From Phycomyces nitens (taxonomy: Eukaryota; Mucoromycota; Mucoromycetes; Mucorales; Phycomycetaceae), in assembly GCA_022702545.1 (NCBI GenBank), contig JAHRBC010000002.1, positions 2,666,001 to 2,730,000 of the forward strand: 64,000 nucleotides of DNA. Direction: 5' to 3'. The notes under the pieces are model-generated. The model was not told where the DNA came from, did not search any database, and worked only from the letters and a program-made list of their open reading frames with translations. A program made the translations under genes and the position numbers. Shown here in pieces: positions 48,929 to 62,873 of the stretch (the first letter of the stretch is position 1; each line of letters begins with the position of its first letter).

Positions 48929-51900
48929 CCCTCCCAAAAAAAAACAAAATACATTTCTACTAACGTTCAATATACTGCTCACAGTTGGCAAAAATTGGGC
49001 ATCGAATTTTTTTATTGCATTTGTACAATGTACTCAGCAGCTGTTTTCGCATGACATTCAAAAGACTTGGGGGAAAAATGCTAGCAGATGGATTTCCATA
49101 TTCGACACGCTGTTGAAGAACAAGGATACCCTTTTTTTTGTAAAAGACAGTTTATTATCCTTACACATCCACGCTTCTTCGATCGGCGATGCTGGGGATG
49201 TCTCAATGGCCTCATTGCTTATGAGATGAGATTATGTGAAAGTGGTATAAAAGGGCTATTTATTGTATAGTAGTTTGATCTATGCATGTATGGAGGAGCT
49301 TATGGGTAGAGACAATGGCGTTGTCAGAAATAAAGGGTATGGCATCAAAAATAAAAGCCCAATAGGCTCGCCAACTATGAAAATGTTATTCACACAAAAA
49401 CGAAAACTGGCATTTGACAAAACCAGTTGATAGATAAGGATGCTCTCACTGAAAGTATCAAATAATTTGTGAGAATGTTTAAGAAAACCTATTTACAAGA
49501 TTAGAAATGTCAATATATGATTTTCTTTCCTTGTTAAAAAAAATATTGTTGAAATAGTTGTGTGAATAATTATTGAAAATACAGTAGCAACGTCTTTTTT
49601 TTCATTTCCAAGTCACTCTATTTTTCCATATCTCTATTTTTTCAGCACTTCTTTATTTTTTCAGCACTTCTTTATTTTTCCTTATTTGTTACCCTCGATA
49701 TCATTTAAAACCCCTCTATGTATTTCCAAATTCATATGTCTTACTTTTCCTTCTCTCCACGTTGCTGTCTGTGCGCACTTATCTTCCTCTTCTTGTTATC
49801 TACCTTTTTTACTCTCTCCCACACATATGCACTTCATTTTATTCATACCCCTTCATATCTATATTATATTTGCACATTTTTATATCTCATTTTTTTGTCT
49901 TATCATTTCATACTTTTCCCCAAAATCTTCATTAATAAACATTATCGGTTATCTCTCTCTCTCTTATTTTCTGCCCCTGAATTAGTGAGTTGTTTTGTAT
50001 GGAAATTCCTAAACATACTATGTGTCAAGATTGGTTTTTCTTTTCACCCAATTCCCTTTTTCCAAATCTGCATCTTCCCAGTACTTTGCTGTCAACTTGA
50101 TTAATTGTCCCGAGTGAAATTATCAAGTTCCCTTCTTTTATTATATCTCTTCCTTTTTGTGTCCATTGCTGTCAAGAATATATTTAACTGTCCAGAGCAA
50201 AGTTCATATATTTCTTTCTATTTAATGTGGTGTCTGGACCTCTTTATATCTCCTTTTTTCTCTCCCTGTTTCTGTATTAGAGTCATTCAAAACAACTAAA
50301 AGTTAAACCTGTTACAATCCCTGACATTTGTCCTACTCAAATACTACTCGAGACTCTAAAAACTATTTGCCTTTTTTTGCAGATGAGATGATTAGAATTG
50401 CTCAATATACGATGCTATATATTATCGGTATAGAAAGAATAGTGTACTACAGATGCTTGATATGGATTTTCTATATTGCCCCAAACTGAATCCAATCGAG
50501 GTATTTCGATCAACCAACAAATTCGAGTAAATTGAAAGCTGTTTATATGGGCAATAATTAATTTGGAGTAAGCAAATAGAAACGTCTATAAAATAAAAAT
50601 TGATGTTATTTCTAGAATACTAAACTTTAGTGAATTTGCACTGGTCCTTAAAACCAATACAGGTAAAAGAACGACAGTCCACAGATCCAACTGGTGTTTA
50701 TTGTGGGAATTTAGTCTGTGTCTCCAGCAAACAGCCACAAAGTTCTTGCCAAGCCGCATAGTCATGGCAGCAATATGAAACCTTGATATATGAGGGAAAA
50801 TTGGTCCAATTGCCTAGCATAGTTGACAAGGAAAGTAGTACAGTGATTGCAGTCAGGGATTGGCGCCTATAATGTAATACCATAAATCCATAGGCAAAAA
50901 CAGGGGACCAGGCAAACACTGGACTTTTGGGTAGCTTTCAGGATTGAATATACAGCCATTTGTACCCAAATAATCAACTCTACTCCTGTTGGATAATTAT
51001 TACCCATTCTGCAAGCCAAAAGGCAAACTGATTATATTTTTTTCATATCAACGCCTTAAAGTGTGGATTACTAAGATTCATGAGTTCACGTTAATTGGTA
51101 GCTACAAGTATAGTAAACCAAAACTTACCTGTCAAGAATAAAAATATATCTATATAAAGGGCATTACTTTATATGGCGTAATGATCTCGGCGTCGCGGCT
51201 TTCTGTATGTGTGTAATGGTCAATCAGAATATGAATGGTGTCTTGGGAATACAAGAGGTTGTTTTACACTGTAAATCCTATTTTTTTTTCTTGAAATAAA
51301 AATTTAAATTGGCCGTTTACTATTCAGCCTATTTTTTCTTTACTACATTTTAATTAAATATACTTGGAAGGAGCCATATATAATTTACTTTTTTTTTAGT
51401 AAGAGTAGTGTTGTTGGTGTTGTGGTTATATATTCTAGCGGGTATTTCGGTTTGACAGTTTAATAATACTTTTTTCTTGTACAACACTTTTGGTTTGTAA
51501 GCCACAGAGGCGGCTTGTATAGATTTAGTCATTGGCAGCAAAAAAAATGTATAAGCAGAAAAGATAATGTAAAGTGTAAAGACATTCTTTGTTGTTGGGC
51601 AAGGGTTTTTCTTGTTACCAAGTTCTAGAACAGTTTCTATGACATTCAAGTAAAATATATTGTGTATTCTATGAACAAATATATATATATATATATATAT
51701 ATGTTATTTTAAAAAAAAGAGATTCGGATAGATCTCCTCCGTTCCTTCTCATTTCATGTGGGTGTCCATCGGAATAACCCTAAAGTGAATTTGTCAGTGT
51801 ACAAGACCCTATAAAGTTTGCAAGTAGACCTATTTACCCTTGGAAACCAACAGAATTGAAATGAACGTACAAACTATTTTTATCGACTGAAAATATTCTT

Positions 51901-53782
51901 TTTGCCTTTTCAGAGTATTATTCTCATAAGCAACTTTGTACATTGGCGAATGTTATTGGACTATAATAGCGAAATACTATTAAAGATAAGCCAATGTTCT
52001 TGGTAGATTTGATAAAATACAAGTCACTATTTACGGTTACAATTGTCGATTCCTTTTTTTATTTTAATATACTTTGGGCATAAACGTTGCCACTTGTTCT
52101 TTAAATCTCTGATTGCATATGTCTGTACCTGTAGCGTCATTTTTCCCTATGTTTGACCATAATCTAAATGGCAGCACATGGAAAAAAAAATAGGAGGACA
52201 GCCAGACAATAACATTTTATTATATATATATATATTAATAGATACTAATCATATTTGTTTTACAATTGATTCCAATGTCATTCCATCTTTTCAATTTTGC
52301 AACCAAGAATATTTATAATGGCCAGAGTAGCATTGAAGTATCTCCTCTGTTACTGCATTTATTCTTATTTGTATTGCATAATACTCTTGTATCGTAAAAC
52401 TCGATACTTTGGAGTGGCCTTTTTTTTTGATAAGCCAGCTACCCCCTCTAAATATTGATAGGACAATATCCAGACCTCATCTGTCAGACCAAAAAGGACG
52501 TCAGAGCCAAGTGGCATGACCAAGAAGACTGGAAAAAAAGAAACATGAATTGTGGGCTGATTGAACTGCGTATGGAATGAGAACAAAAAAAATGGCCACT
52601 CGATCTAGGCCCTAGCAAACAGTCTGGAATATTCGGGTTCATTAAGCAGAAATTTGCAAGGTACTCATGAAAATGAGTGTGGGTTGGGATGCCCAGAAAT
52701 GACAAGTAGAGACCAATTACAGCCAATACTTGCTCTATAGCTTTCCTAGATCGAGACGATCAAAAGAAATAAAGAAAGAAAGAGAAAGAGTTGGCATATT
52801 TTGGGCTGTGGGTAGGGGACATTTGGCATGCACATAATCTGCAAAAAGTGTGTGTAGATTCTGTCAATATTTATAACATATTAATTAAATATGGCTGGAC
52901 TCTAGGGCGATGGGTTCAGGGGTGCTGTCCAAGTCTTTAACACTCTTTGGCTGTGGTGAATATGTGGTTCTGGAGGGGTCCATGGCGAGAGAGAAAAAAT
53001 AATGTTTTTTTTTGGAGTGTCAATAAGAAGAAAAAAAGAGATGCCGCTGATCGGCGTAGTGGGGGTAGGACGGGCACTGACTGACGATCATCTCAGCATG
53101 AGCCGAGCGACGTGTCTTGGTGACACGGCAATGGTGGAACAGCATTTTAGATGAGCGGGCCAAAGCGCATTGGGGCCATGCCAAGAAGTTTGGCTGTATT
53201 TAAAGAATGGGCTCTGGCTATATATCTTCTTTGGTGGCTATTGTAAATATTTGGATATTTATGTATATTTATGTATATGTCTATATTTGTTAGGTGAATA
53301 CATATATATACATATATACATATATACATACATATATACATACATATACATACATATATATCTTAATATATATATATATCGTCATCACAGGTTGTCGTCA
53401 TAAAATAAAATCCAAAGACAGTTGAAAAAAGTTGGAACAGAGCAGAGATGAAGGCTAGTTTGGTAACCATGATTGGCCACGATGGGTGTTTGCTCATCTA
53501 TTCATTTACACATGCGACAGGAGTTAAAATAAATAAGAGGGGCTGCAACAAACACATGCTTAATTTAAAACAATTTACAATATAATAGAAATGAATGTGG
53601 CCAATGAAAAGCCACAATACAATAGTGTATACAATATAAAATATTCTGGCAATCTTGAAGATTTTTTCTTGTATTATAAAGAGAAAGCTTAATGGTTTCT
53701 GTTGCAGAACATAAAATGATCCGATTCTGGGGAACACACACACACACACACACACGTACACTCGCACGCACACACTCGCACG

Positions 53783-53827
<45 letters not shown>

Positions 53828-54290
53828 TTTCTCTTATGACCACTATTATTGGCCAATATAGAGATGACCTATTTGTTTCTGATCAAGATTAATCCGTAAA
53901 TTACCAAGTCGATTAAACTTCAGCTCTGTGACTGTGTTATTTTCCGAGTATTTATGTAAAACATATTATATATTGTATCTCTCTATATACACCTCTAATA
54001 ATCATTCTCATTGGCCGTCCTGCTTATTTCACTTGTGCCTTTTTTTCCCTTCTCAAAGAGAAGAGACAAAGGGGGGGGAGGGAGAAACATATAATTTTGG
54101 TATACAAAACCCACTAAGCCTAAAAGGAAGTTCCCAGTAGCATATAGACGTCATCCCCAGACCGCATATTTTATATTCCGCCAATTGAGTTTTCCAGTGT
54201 GGTAGTACATCAGTGTGTGATGTGTGTGCCTTGGCATCCTTCCTTTCACCTTTTTTTTATCTTATATTTTATTAAACCTCTTTCTTTCTA
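48929..54290. other. Gene-poor block with simple repeats and ORF relics
   Basis: 5.4 kb without a gene I can support. Minus-strand ORF pieces at about 48970-49150 (GILVLQQRVEYGNPSASIF), 50698-50919, and 52365-52726 (IPTHTHFHEYLANFCLMNPN, DEVWILSYQYLEGV) have normal composition but stops and no splice path. Simple repeats: T/C-rich 49580-49700, TA runs near 51680 and 52220, an ATAC array at 53300-53370, and an AC/TA compound at 53733-53825. The last 200 bp lead into the C2H2 gene. Confidence 0.45.
53733..53825. repeat. Compound AC/TA microsatellite
   Basis: An AC run, interrupted by CTCGCACGCACACACT-like segments, passes directly into a TA run of about 30 bp. Non-coding. Confidence 0.9.
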
Positions 54291-55480
54291 ATGGCTCAAA
54301 ACGAATCCTACTTTTCACTTGACTGCACTGGACAGGAAGTATCCCATACAGCACGTAGGCAGCAACCGCCAGCCGCATCGTACCTGCAGCAACTGGAGCT
54401 GCCATCCCTGCCACCTCTTTCTCATATATTGACAGAACCCAATGAACATCGAACAAAGAATACTTCAAAATCAATGAAAGCATCTATCCAACAAGCACAA
54501 CAAGCACAACAGCAACAAGCACAACAAGCACAACAGCAGCAGCAAGCACAACAAGCACAACAGCAACAACAAGCACAACAACAAGTACAGCAAGTACAGC
54601 AACAGCAACAGCAAGCCATGGCAACGGCGGTTATGATGCAAACACAGCCCTATACCCATCCATTGTACTTCAACGAGTATGTACCTGCCACAGTTGCCAT
54701 GAATACTTTGAACAAGGCACCTACCGAACCAGACCTATTTGTGCCAACCCCGTCTATGGGACTCATGGATAGCTTTGCTGCCCCTCTCTCGCTAGATCCT
54801 CCCATGTTTCCCCTCTCTGCACCCTCACCCGTTGCTGAACATGTCGCTTCCATGATCAATGCCTCATCCGCAGACTATTCTCAATATAATGGCGATCACC
54901 ACCATGTCCGCCAACCTTCCGAGTCAAGTACATCCTCTGATAAGGTCTATTCTTTTGTCGCCATTCCCGGAACAAATCAGAAGAAACGGCCACGCAGAAG
55001 ATATGATGAAATTGAACGCCTTTACCACTGCAACTGGCCAGGCTGTACAAAGTCCTATGGCACCCTCAACCATTTGAATGCGCATGTGAGCATGCAGAAA
55101 CATGTAAGGGACTCTTCTTTTTATCTTTTCCAAGGGTTTTCCTTGTTTATATATATTTAAATATGGATCACTGACCTCATTGTTAGGGCAATAAACGACA
55201 TCCGACCGAGTTCAAAGAAATGCGAAAAGAATGGCGTCGTCAAAAGAAAGAACGCGAGGCAAATAAAAAGGCCTCTGAAGAAGCCATTAAACAACAGCAG
55301 CAACACCAACAGCAACATCACAACCACAATCACCACCAGAGGCGGCATCATCATCATCAACAGCAGCAGCAGCACCAGCAGCACCAGCAGCACCAGCAAC
55401 ATACACTCCTTCAGACAGCACCCTATCCATTCCAATCTACCTATCCGCTCACTTCCATGGCCATGACCAGTCTCTACTGA
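54291..55480 (+). CDS. C2H2 zinc-finger protein with polyglutamine and His/Gln tracts
   Basis: Two exons (54291-55103, 55187-55480) give 368 residues. A Gln/Ala-rich array of CAA/CAG/GCA codons covers about 64-108. A proline/serine-rich middle follows, then a basic stretch (KKRPRRRYDEIERLYHC) and a single C2H2 finger (C-x4-C...H-x3-H pattern: CNWPGCTKSYGTLNHLNAHVSMQKH). It continues across the intron with GNKRHPTEFKEMRKEWRRQKKE, a conserved extension of a fungal C2H2 group. The end is a Gln/His tract and a short hydrophobic tail. Probably a DNA-binding regulator; targets unknown. Confidence 0.88.
54480..54620 (+). repeat. Coding CAA/CAG-GCA (Gln/Ala) repeat
   Basis: Mixed CAA, CAG and GCA codons encode an Ala-Gln array (AQQAQQ..., then QVQQVQQQQQQ) in the C2H2 gene. 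Codon interruption lowers slippage, but length polymorphism between strains is likely. Confidence 0.9.
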
Positions 55481-58305
55481 TGACGGTTATTCTTTTTACC
55501 AACCATGTGTACATTTTGACCCTTTCAAAAAAAAATAACCACAAAAACCGTCCTATCGCTTCTGTCTCTTCAAAATATCTTTCTGTATAAAGCCTCGACA
55601 AAACAAAGAAGAAGAAGAGACATTTGGCAAGGCTGGGTGTATTTAGGTTAGCTCTCTCCCCCCTTTTTTTTATATTCTCTATATCTTTTATACACACACA
55701 CTCTTTCTCTCTTTCTCTCTCTCTTTCTTTTTTACATTTATATATATATATATATATATCCACCAACATTTTGTTTTTTCTTATATTTTTAAATACATGT
55801 ATGTATGTATGTACGAATGTACATATATATACATACACATATACATATACATACACATATACATACACATATATACATATATAAAAAAAACGTATGCATC
55901 ATTATACAATTGCAAATGCATTTTGGAGTGTAGATAGCTTATTGACAAAACAACAACAACAACAGCACAAAAAAAGGGTTCAAGTCTATATTTATACATT
56001 TCTACATCCAAATTCCCAATTATATATACACCTGCTCGGAACATGGCCGTTCTCGGTCACAGCACAAGACAATGTAGAAATGAAATATATCCACAATGTG
56101 GCGTTTGAAATTTGTGAATGTTGTTTCCATATAATTATCATCATTATTCACTATATATATATATATATATATCCCTGGCAGAAAATATAAATCTAAATCT
56201 AAATCTAAATATGAATGCATATTGTATTTTCCAAAAAACAAAAACAAGAAGAAAAAATAATAATTCATTTATTAGCACTATTGATTATCATCAAAGACAC
56301 GCTTGGTTGCCAAACAAGATGTATTGCCTGAGAAATAAGCATGGAATACAAAAGCCTGATAGTTTATTAGCCATTTAATTTCTAATAAGCCATGTCCCAC
56401 TTTATCAATGCACGCCAAGTGTTTCTATCTTTATTTATTTATTGGAATCCAAAGTGGCCGCACTTGTCATTAAACATACCTATTATATATTATTACTAAT
56501 CTAAAGTATTCTTTTTTTTTGAAATATATATATATATCTGTATTAGAAAGCTTTATTCACATAAGCTTTCTCGTGATACTTGCAGTTTCAGCTAGTATTC
56601 TAAAAGTGTCCATTAAAGTAGAATATTGTATAGATTGTATTCAAGCTATTCTTTGTAGTGCACAAAATTCAAGGCGGGTGAGATGTCTCTAGGGGTATCC
56701 ATGATGCAGATATCCTCAAGAGTGCAGATTTCAAAGGAGAAAACCCGTCTGTTGGCAGTAGTTGCATTAAGCTGACAGCAGTTACGTTAAACTTGCACAG
56801 GTTTAAACAGCCCTTTTTTTTTCTCCCACGGCGAGTTTGAAATATGAAGATTTGCAGGAACAAGTGGCAGTTTTTATTGTTGGCAATTCATATGAAACCA
56901 TTACTTTATATATTGGAAATGTTGTTGTGGTATATTATTATTATTATTATTATTATTATTAAGGATACAAGAGACTTTGTTTCTTAATATTTGCCTACCC
57001 AGAAAGCCTCCTGAATGCCAGGAATACTTTGATGACCCAGTGTTGCATTATTGACCATGACGCTCTAGAAAAAAAAACGTGTCGAATGTTGCTGATTCTA
57101 CTTGCATTCAAATCATTATATATATATATATAAATGCCTTGAGAAATATAGAAAATGGGCAGCTTTGAATCAGACTGATTTTAACACGGTGGTCTGGCAT
57201 ATGTTGTTTTTGCTGTTTTTTTTTCTCTCTCTCTCTCGTTGGAAATACCTCCATGGCTTCAATCCATGGTCCCTCAAACTATTGCTAATATCACCAAAAA
57301 GGGGAGAATGATCATAAAGGAAACAATGTCACTTCGTAATTGGAAGTACAAATTGAATGCCTGAATAACCTGTTTTATGTGAGGGGAGGGGGCAAGCCCA
57401 ACCAATTATTAAATCGGATCATTCCTACCTCTTGGCTATAAAGGATTTTGTTATGATTTGTAAAGATAAAGGATCATTCATCCAATATCTTTTTTATATT
57501 CTGATACGATTATGCTAAACAGGGTCCCGGGTGATTCTGTCCTACTTGCAAATATTACAAGGATATCTACTTTTGGGAAAATGCAAGGCTATAAGATCCA
57601 GCTACTTTCTGGTATGTACATATTGGTTACAGATGATAATCATAATAGACATTTGTTTTATATATAAATTAAAGGCCTGATTGTCTACTTGTCTGTAGAT
57701 TATTGTCAATAGTACACAAGAAGGTGAGGCGATAGAGGTGTCTTTATGATTCTTACATGTGAATATGCTTGGGAAACTCAAGAAATACTTTGGGTTGTAC
57801 TGAAACCAAACCATATTCAGTGAATATTGAATATATGAATATGTGAATATTATTATTTTAAAAAGATTTTTTTTGGGTTCACCCATCTTCAGAGCCCTTT
57901 GGATTGCTAAACATTCTGCTCAATACATTCTCTTTGTAATTTGGCTTTATTATATACAGCGCCTCAAGTTATCAATCTGTCTAGGAGCATATATACTCTA
58001 AATTAAACAAGATGTCTCGGGAGTATACATGCATAGATTTATATTTTAAAGAGAAAGAGAATATATGGCTGGCGATTTCCAATATTTTTGGGGTGTTATT
58101 TATACTGGTGTCTTTTGAATAATACAGCCACTCGAGGCTTAGTTGAATAGGTTGGCTAGAGTTGTGTGTACAAGGATCCCACCCCCACTCATTCATCACA
58201 CACACACACACACAATATTTTAAATCTACTATTGTTCAGCCTTGTTGAATTATAATGATCTTCCAAGAGCAATAATGCATTTACTTTTAATACACAAAGT
58301 ACGGT
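55481..58305. other. Gene-poor region with microsatellites
   Basis: 2.8 kb between the convergent C2H2 and EMP24 genes. It contains a CT run (55700-55730), TA runs (55740-55760, 56150-56172), an ATAC array (about 55793-55880), an ATT run (56933-56960) and a CA run (58198-58213). ORFs follow these repeats or have no motif. No gene supported. Confidence 0.5.
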
Positions 58306-59213
58306 CTAGACAACCCGCTTGACTTCAAAGAAGCGCTTGAGGTAGGTGACCTGCCATAAGCAGACAGCAATCAATAATCCAACCTGGCCCAGTGACCACC
58401 ACTTTACACGAGCATTGGTGCTCTCGGCAGCTATTTTAAAACAATGTTTATATGACCATTGGACATCGCATCTCTCTCTTTTTTTTTTCGCCAATTCTTT
58501 ACACTTACTGTCTCTGTGTTTACGCTCACGGACTACAATGTATTCCTGCTCAGACTTGACAGACTGGATAGTGTCTGCCAATTCACGGATTTCGCGTGCA
58601 ATAGGATCAATGTGCTCTGTAACCATGGAGATTTTTATATATCGACTGTCCTTTATCAATCTTTCAAAAAGCAATCCTTACCCTTTGCACTCTCATTGAC
58701 CTTTTCCATATCATGAACATTGAAACTAATGGACTTTGCGGTAACAGAAGACATTTGGTTGCCAAAGCAAAATGTGTATCTACCGGGAGAAACAGCCTGG
58801 ATGATATGTGTGCCAGAAGCCTCACGAGCACTGCTTTTGATAGTTCTACCCTGTTGATCATAGATCTGTAGAATATATGTTGGTCGTCAAGACAGAGGGA
58901 ATAAATATTTGGTAATGTGAACAAGGTTGTTTAGAGATGTATTGCTCACCCAGAAATCGATATCGAGGTTTCCACCTTCTCCAACCTAAGATTCAACAAG
59001 AAGATCCCGGGAAAATATATACATATATAAAAGATTAGAGACATGAGGAGGATTGACATGTGGTTGTACCTGGTAGGATACTGTCATCTTGTCTCCAATG
59101 TTGAGGTCCTCATAAAAGCATTCTTTGCCATGAGGAGGGACATCGACACTGATTCCAAATGCTGTACTCAAGAGACAACAGGTAATTGCCAGAAGCAACA
59201 AGAGCCGAGACAT
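58306..59213 (-). CDS. EMP24: p24 family cargo receptor, EMP24/TMED2-like
   Basis: Five exons (59213-59070, 58985-58950, 58865-58682, 58616-58509, 58430-58306) give 198 residues. A signal peptide (MSRLLLLLAITCCLLSTAFG) leads to a GOLD domain with KECFYEDLNIGDKMTVSYQVGEGGNLDIDFWI, GRYTFCFGN and the second Cys. A coiled coil (EREIRELADTIQSVKSEQEYIVVRERKHRD) precedes a membrane span (LLIAVCLWQV) and the tail YLKRFFEVKRVV. That tail is the COPI/COPII sorting signal of the EMP24/TMED2 branch, which cycles between ER and Golgi. The 615-bp spacer to RPD3 is divergent. Confidence 0.95.
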
Positions 59214-59828
59214 GATTATTAGTGGGATGTAAAGGAAGCGCGCTACAGAGAGGAGAGTGATGAAAAGGATGATGTAAAGACCACTGATTGGTTAAAGGTC
59301 TATGTCGGACATTACAAATATCTGAGTGAGAACAGTTGGACATACGGCTTGCAGACTCTGGAGATGTATGAATAAAAAGGTTGGACAATCCAATAGAATA
59401 TACATATATATATATATGTATATCGACATGTCTTGGTAGAGCCAGTATTTATGGACAATAGAACCTAGAGACAACAGACAGATATCATTGGCACCATGTA
59501 ATAAACCTCTTTACTAGCATGGCTGCAGAAAACATGATATTGGTCATGTAAAACATAAATAAGCCAAGCAGACCGGTAAACATGGATCACAATTCGATAT
59601 GTCTTTGGTACCTGAGCTTCTTTGGGTCCCCCTTTTTTTATGCGTAAATGTGTGTGTGTGGGGGAGGGGGTCAAACTCAATGTCTTTGACTCTGACCAGC
59701 CTCTTTGGTCCCAATGTGACGTTTAAATTTGGCTTTTTGAGGATCTCATTTCACCTCCCTCCATCGGATGGCCGGGCCGCACTGGTTGGCTTTGTTGGTT
59801 TCCTCATTACATTTCTCACTTTACAGCA
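59214..59828. promoter_or_regulatory. Divergent EMP24/RPD3 spacer
   Basis: Contains a TA run (59400-59418), a T-rich run and a TG run near 59650. An overlapping plus-strand ORF (59599-59955) crosses the RPD3 start in another frame and has no motif; it is not called. Confidence 0.45.
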
Positions 59829-62800
59829 ATGTCATTGGAAGCAAAGAAACGTGTTTGCTATTTCTACGATGGTAATACATTCTGCATTCTCTTTGGCTGT
59901 CTCGACTACTTTGACAACCATTGGTTTATTTATCTTTATAAAACGGTGCAAATGAATCCAGCTAATTAATTATAATTCGTTTTGTATATCTTTATCATTT
60001 CTATACTAGCCAATGTTGGAAACTACCATTACGGTCCAGGCCATCCCATGCGACCTCACCGTATTAGAATGTGCCATGGTCTTGTAATGAACTATGGGCT
60101 CTACAAGAAAATGGAGATCTACGTGAGTCTTGATGAACTGCATCCTCCAACACACTTTTCGTAATCTTCCTCCTCCTCCTTGTCTTTGGGCGTGACTAGA
60201 GAGCAAAGCCTGCCAACAAGTGGGAAATGACCCAGTTCCACACTGATGACTATATCGATTTCCTCTCGCGCGTAACTCCAGAGAACATGGAACAATACCA
60301 AAAGGAACAGGCCAAATGTAAACCATCTTATTTATTTTATTTCATTTTTGCTGGCTTAAAGTAGGACCGATAGACATTTAGACAGACACTAACCATCAAA
60401 CCATAGTTAACGTAGGAGACGATTCTCCCATATTTGAAGGACTTTTTGAATATTGTGGCCTGAGTGCTGGCGGATCAATGGGTATATTCTATTTTATTTA
60501 TAAAAAAAACATAACAATGAAAAAAAAATTATACTGGGGTTTCTGACACTCTCGTATGGTTCCTTAGAGGGTGCTGCTAGATTGAACCGTGGACTGTGTG
60601 ATATTGCTATCAACTGGGCTGGAGGTCTCCATCATGCCAAAAAGGCAGAGGCATCCGGCTTTTGCTATGTAAACGACATTGTCTTGGGAATCTTGGAATT
60701 GCTGAGATATTACTCGCGCGTGTTGTACATTGACATTGATGTCCATCATGGCGACGGTGTCGAAGAAGCGTTTTACACCACTGATCGTGTCATGACCGTC
60801 AGTTTCCATAAATATGGCGAGTTCTTTCCCGGTACAGGTGAACTAAAGGTAAATACGATTCGATCATGCCTTGTTTCTGTTGTTGCTGATCGTATCTGGT
60901 TTGAAGGATGTTGGTGTTGGAAAAGGAAAGTACTACAGTGTCAACTTTCCCCTCAGAGATGGTGTGGACGATGACAGTTATCAGTCTGTATTTGAACCTG
61001 TGAGTTATACATACCGTCTGTGGTGTAATTGCTCATCATCCACCAATAGGTTATTGAGAAAGTAATGGAGTGGTATCGTCCTTCTGCTGTGGTGCTGCAG
61101 TGTGGTGGCGATTCCCTGAGTGGTGATAAGCTGGGCTGCTTCAACTTGTCTATGAAGGGTAAATTATCAAGGCAGCTCTTTTTTTTTAAAAAAAAAAGAA
61201 AGAAAAAGGACAAAATTCATGACTGGTTATTTATTTATTTTAGGACATGCCAATTGTGTGAGATTTGTCAAAAAGTTCAATCTTCCTACATTGGTCCTTG
61301 GTGGTGGTGGATATACTATGCGTAATGTAGCACGGGCATGGGCCTATGAGACTGGCGTTGTGGTGGGCCAAGAGGTTGGGCCAGGTATGGAACAAACAAT
61401 CTTTAGACTTTATTAATTTTGCCTCTAGACATGCCTTACAATGACTATTATGAGTATTTTGGCCCGGACTACAAGCTTGACATTCGCCCAAGCAACATGG
61501 AGAATTTGAATACGACTGAATACCTTGAAAAGACAAAGTATTAATGGCCCTAATGACAAAATGAGAGTAAGGCTAACCCAGGTTCCTAGGCACAAGGTGT
61601 TTGAGAATCTGGCAAGGACCATGTTTGCTCCCAGTGTGCAAATGCAAGGTAAGAAGCGAAATGTTCCATTAGATCAAATACAAACAACAAATGGTCTGTA
61701 GAGGTACCTGGAGACCGCGATATGTCCGAGGATGAAGACGAACAGGACCAGGATAATCGTTATATCCGCAAGTATAAAGCAGAAATATATATATATATAT
61801 ATATATATGGTTGGTTGGTTGGCTAGACAAACTGGCTTACATTTTCCTTTGGGATTCTGCTTTTAGAGGCTCTCTGGGATCGACGGGTCATTCCAGACAA
61901 TGAGTTTTATGATTCTGATGAGGGAGAAGCACAGGGATCAGGCGGCAATAGAAAGAGTAGACATTACCAGAATTATGGGGAGGAAGACAGCTCTGTCTAT
62001 GATGGGGATGAGAGCGATGAGAATCGAGCTAATGGAAGTGAGGCCAGACCGGCAAAGAAGGCCAAATCGAGGGCAATGGAAGTCGATACGGAGATTGTTA
62101 CCAAACAGGAAGATGTTGTGGTGTCTCGGGATGAGGAAATGGAGATCGAAGAAGCCCTGAAAGAGGAAGAAATTAAAGTCGAGCCTCTTGATGGCCCCAC
62201 GGAGAGTGTGAGTGAAGTCCCAAAGGGAGAATCGGACGAACCCCAAGAAAAGGCCGAAGAAAACGTTTATGAGCACCCGACAGAAGCCATGGATCTATCT
62301 GGTAAGAAAGCCAATATCACAAGGCCATTTTATCCTGACACATCTTATTTGTATGGCTGCTCTTGCGACACCTTGGATAACAAAGAGCTGTCATTAGAAT
62401 CGACTGCAGACAATGCAAAGTCATCAGATCCAGTCTCATCTCCAACCTTGGCTTTGGAAGTTTCGGTGCCTGCATCTTCACCTGCACTTTCAGTTGCACC
62501 CGAAACCATGCCTGCTCCTGCCCAGACAGAGGAAGCGACGTCTATCATCAGTAGTCTACTCGAGAATGTCCCGGCTGCTTCTAGCGACAGCCCCAGGGAC
62601 GAGCCTGTAAAGAACGCTGGGGACAGTGAAGAAGAAGGCGAGGTCACATCTTGTAAATCTGTTTCGCCCATTGATACCTCGGCTGGAGCCACATCAGAGC
62701 AGGAGAGACAGATGCTGGTAGACATGGACAGAACAAAGGCTCAGGCAGAGATTATCTCTCGAGCAGACATTCTTTCAAAGTCTGAAGAGCCAAAGGTGGC

Positions 62801-62873
62801 CTCTATAGCCGTCAATGAGGAGGAAGATGCTCTTGAGGACGGAGAGATTGCAGATAGTCCTGGAGGTCATTGA
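59829..62873 (+). CDS. RPD3: Class I histone deacetylase, RPD3/HDAC1-type, with long acidic tail
   Basis: Twelve exons (59829-59871, 60010-60122, 60200-60317, 60407-60481, 60568-60848, 60907-60999, 61050-61158, 61244-61384, 61429-61537, 61590-61648, 61702-61767, 61867-62873) give 737 residues. Core motifs: [17 protein letters not shown] (His138/His139), [17 protein letters not shown] (metal ligands Asp174/His176), GGDSLSGD and [15 protein letters not shown] with the catalytic Tyr. [15 protein letters not shown] and APSVQMQEVPGD continue the RPD3 pattern. After about 405 the chain is an acidic, Lys/Glu/Ser-rich extension of some 330 residues with an AKKAKSR patch, much longer than the usual tail. 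Intron 11 (61768-61866) needs a GC-AG donor. Confidence 0.93.

Noticed and set aside
54422..54659. Cys-rich and Leu-rich ORFs on the minus strand of the polyQ region
   Set aside because: They are reverse frames of the CAA/CAG repeat and not genes.
59599..59955. 118-codon plus-strand ORF upstream of RPD3
   Set aside because: It overlaps RPD3 exon 1 and its intron in another frame, and no motif is visible.
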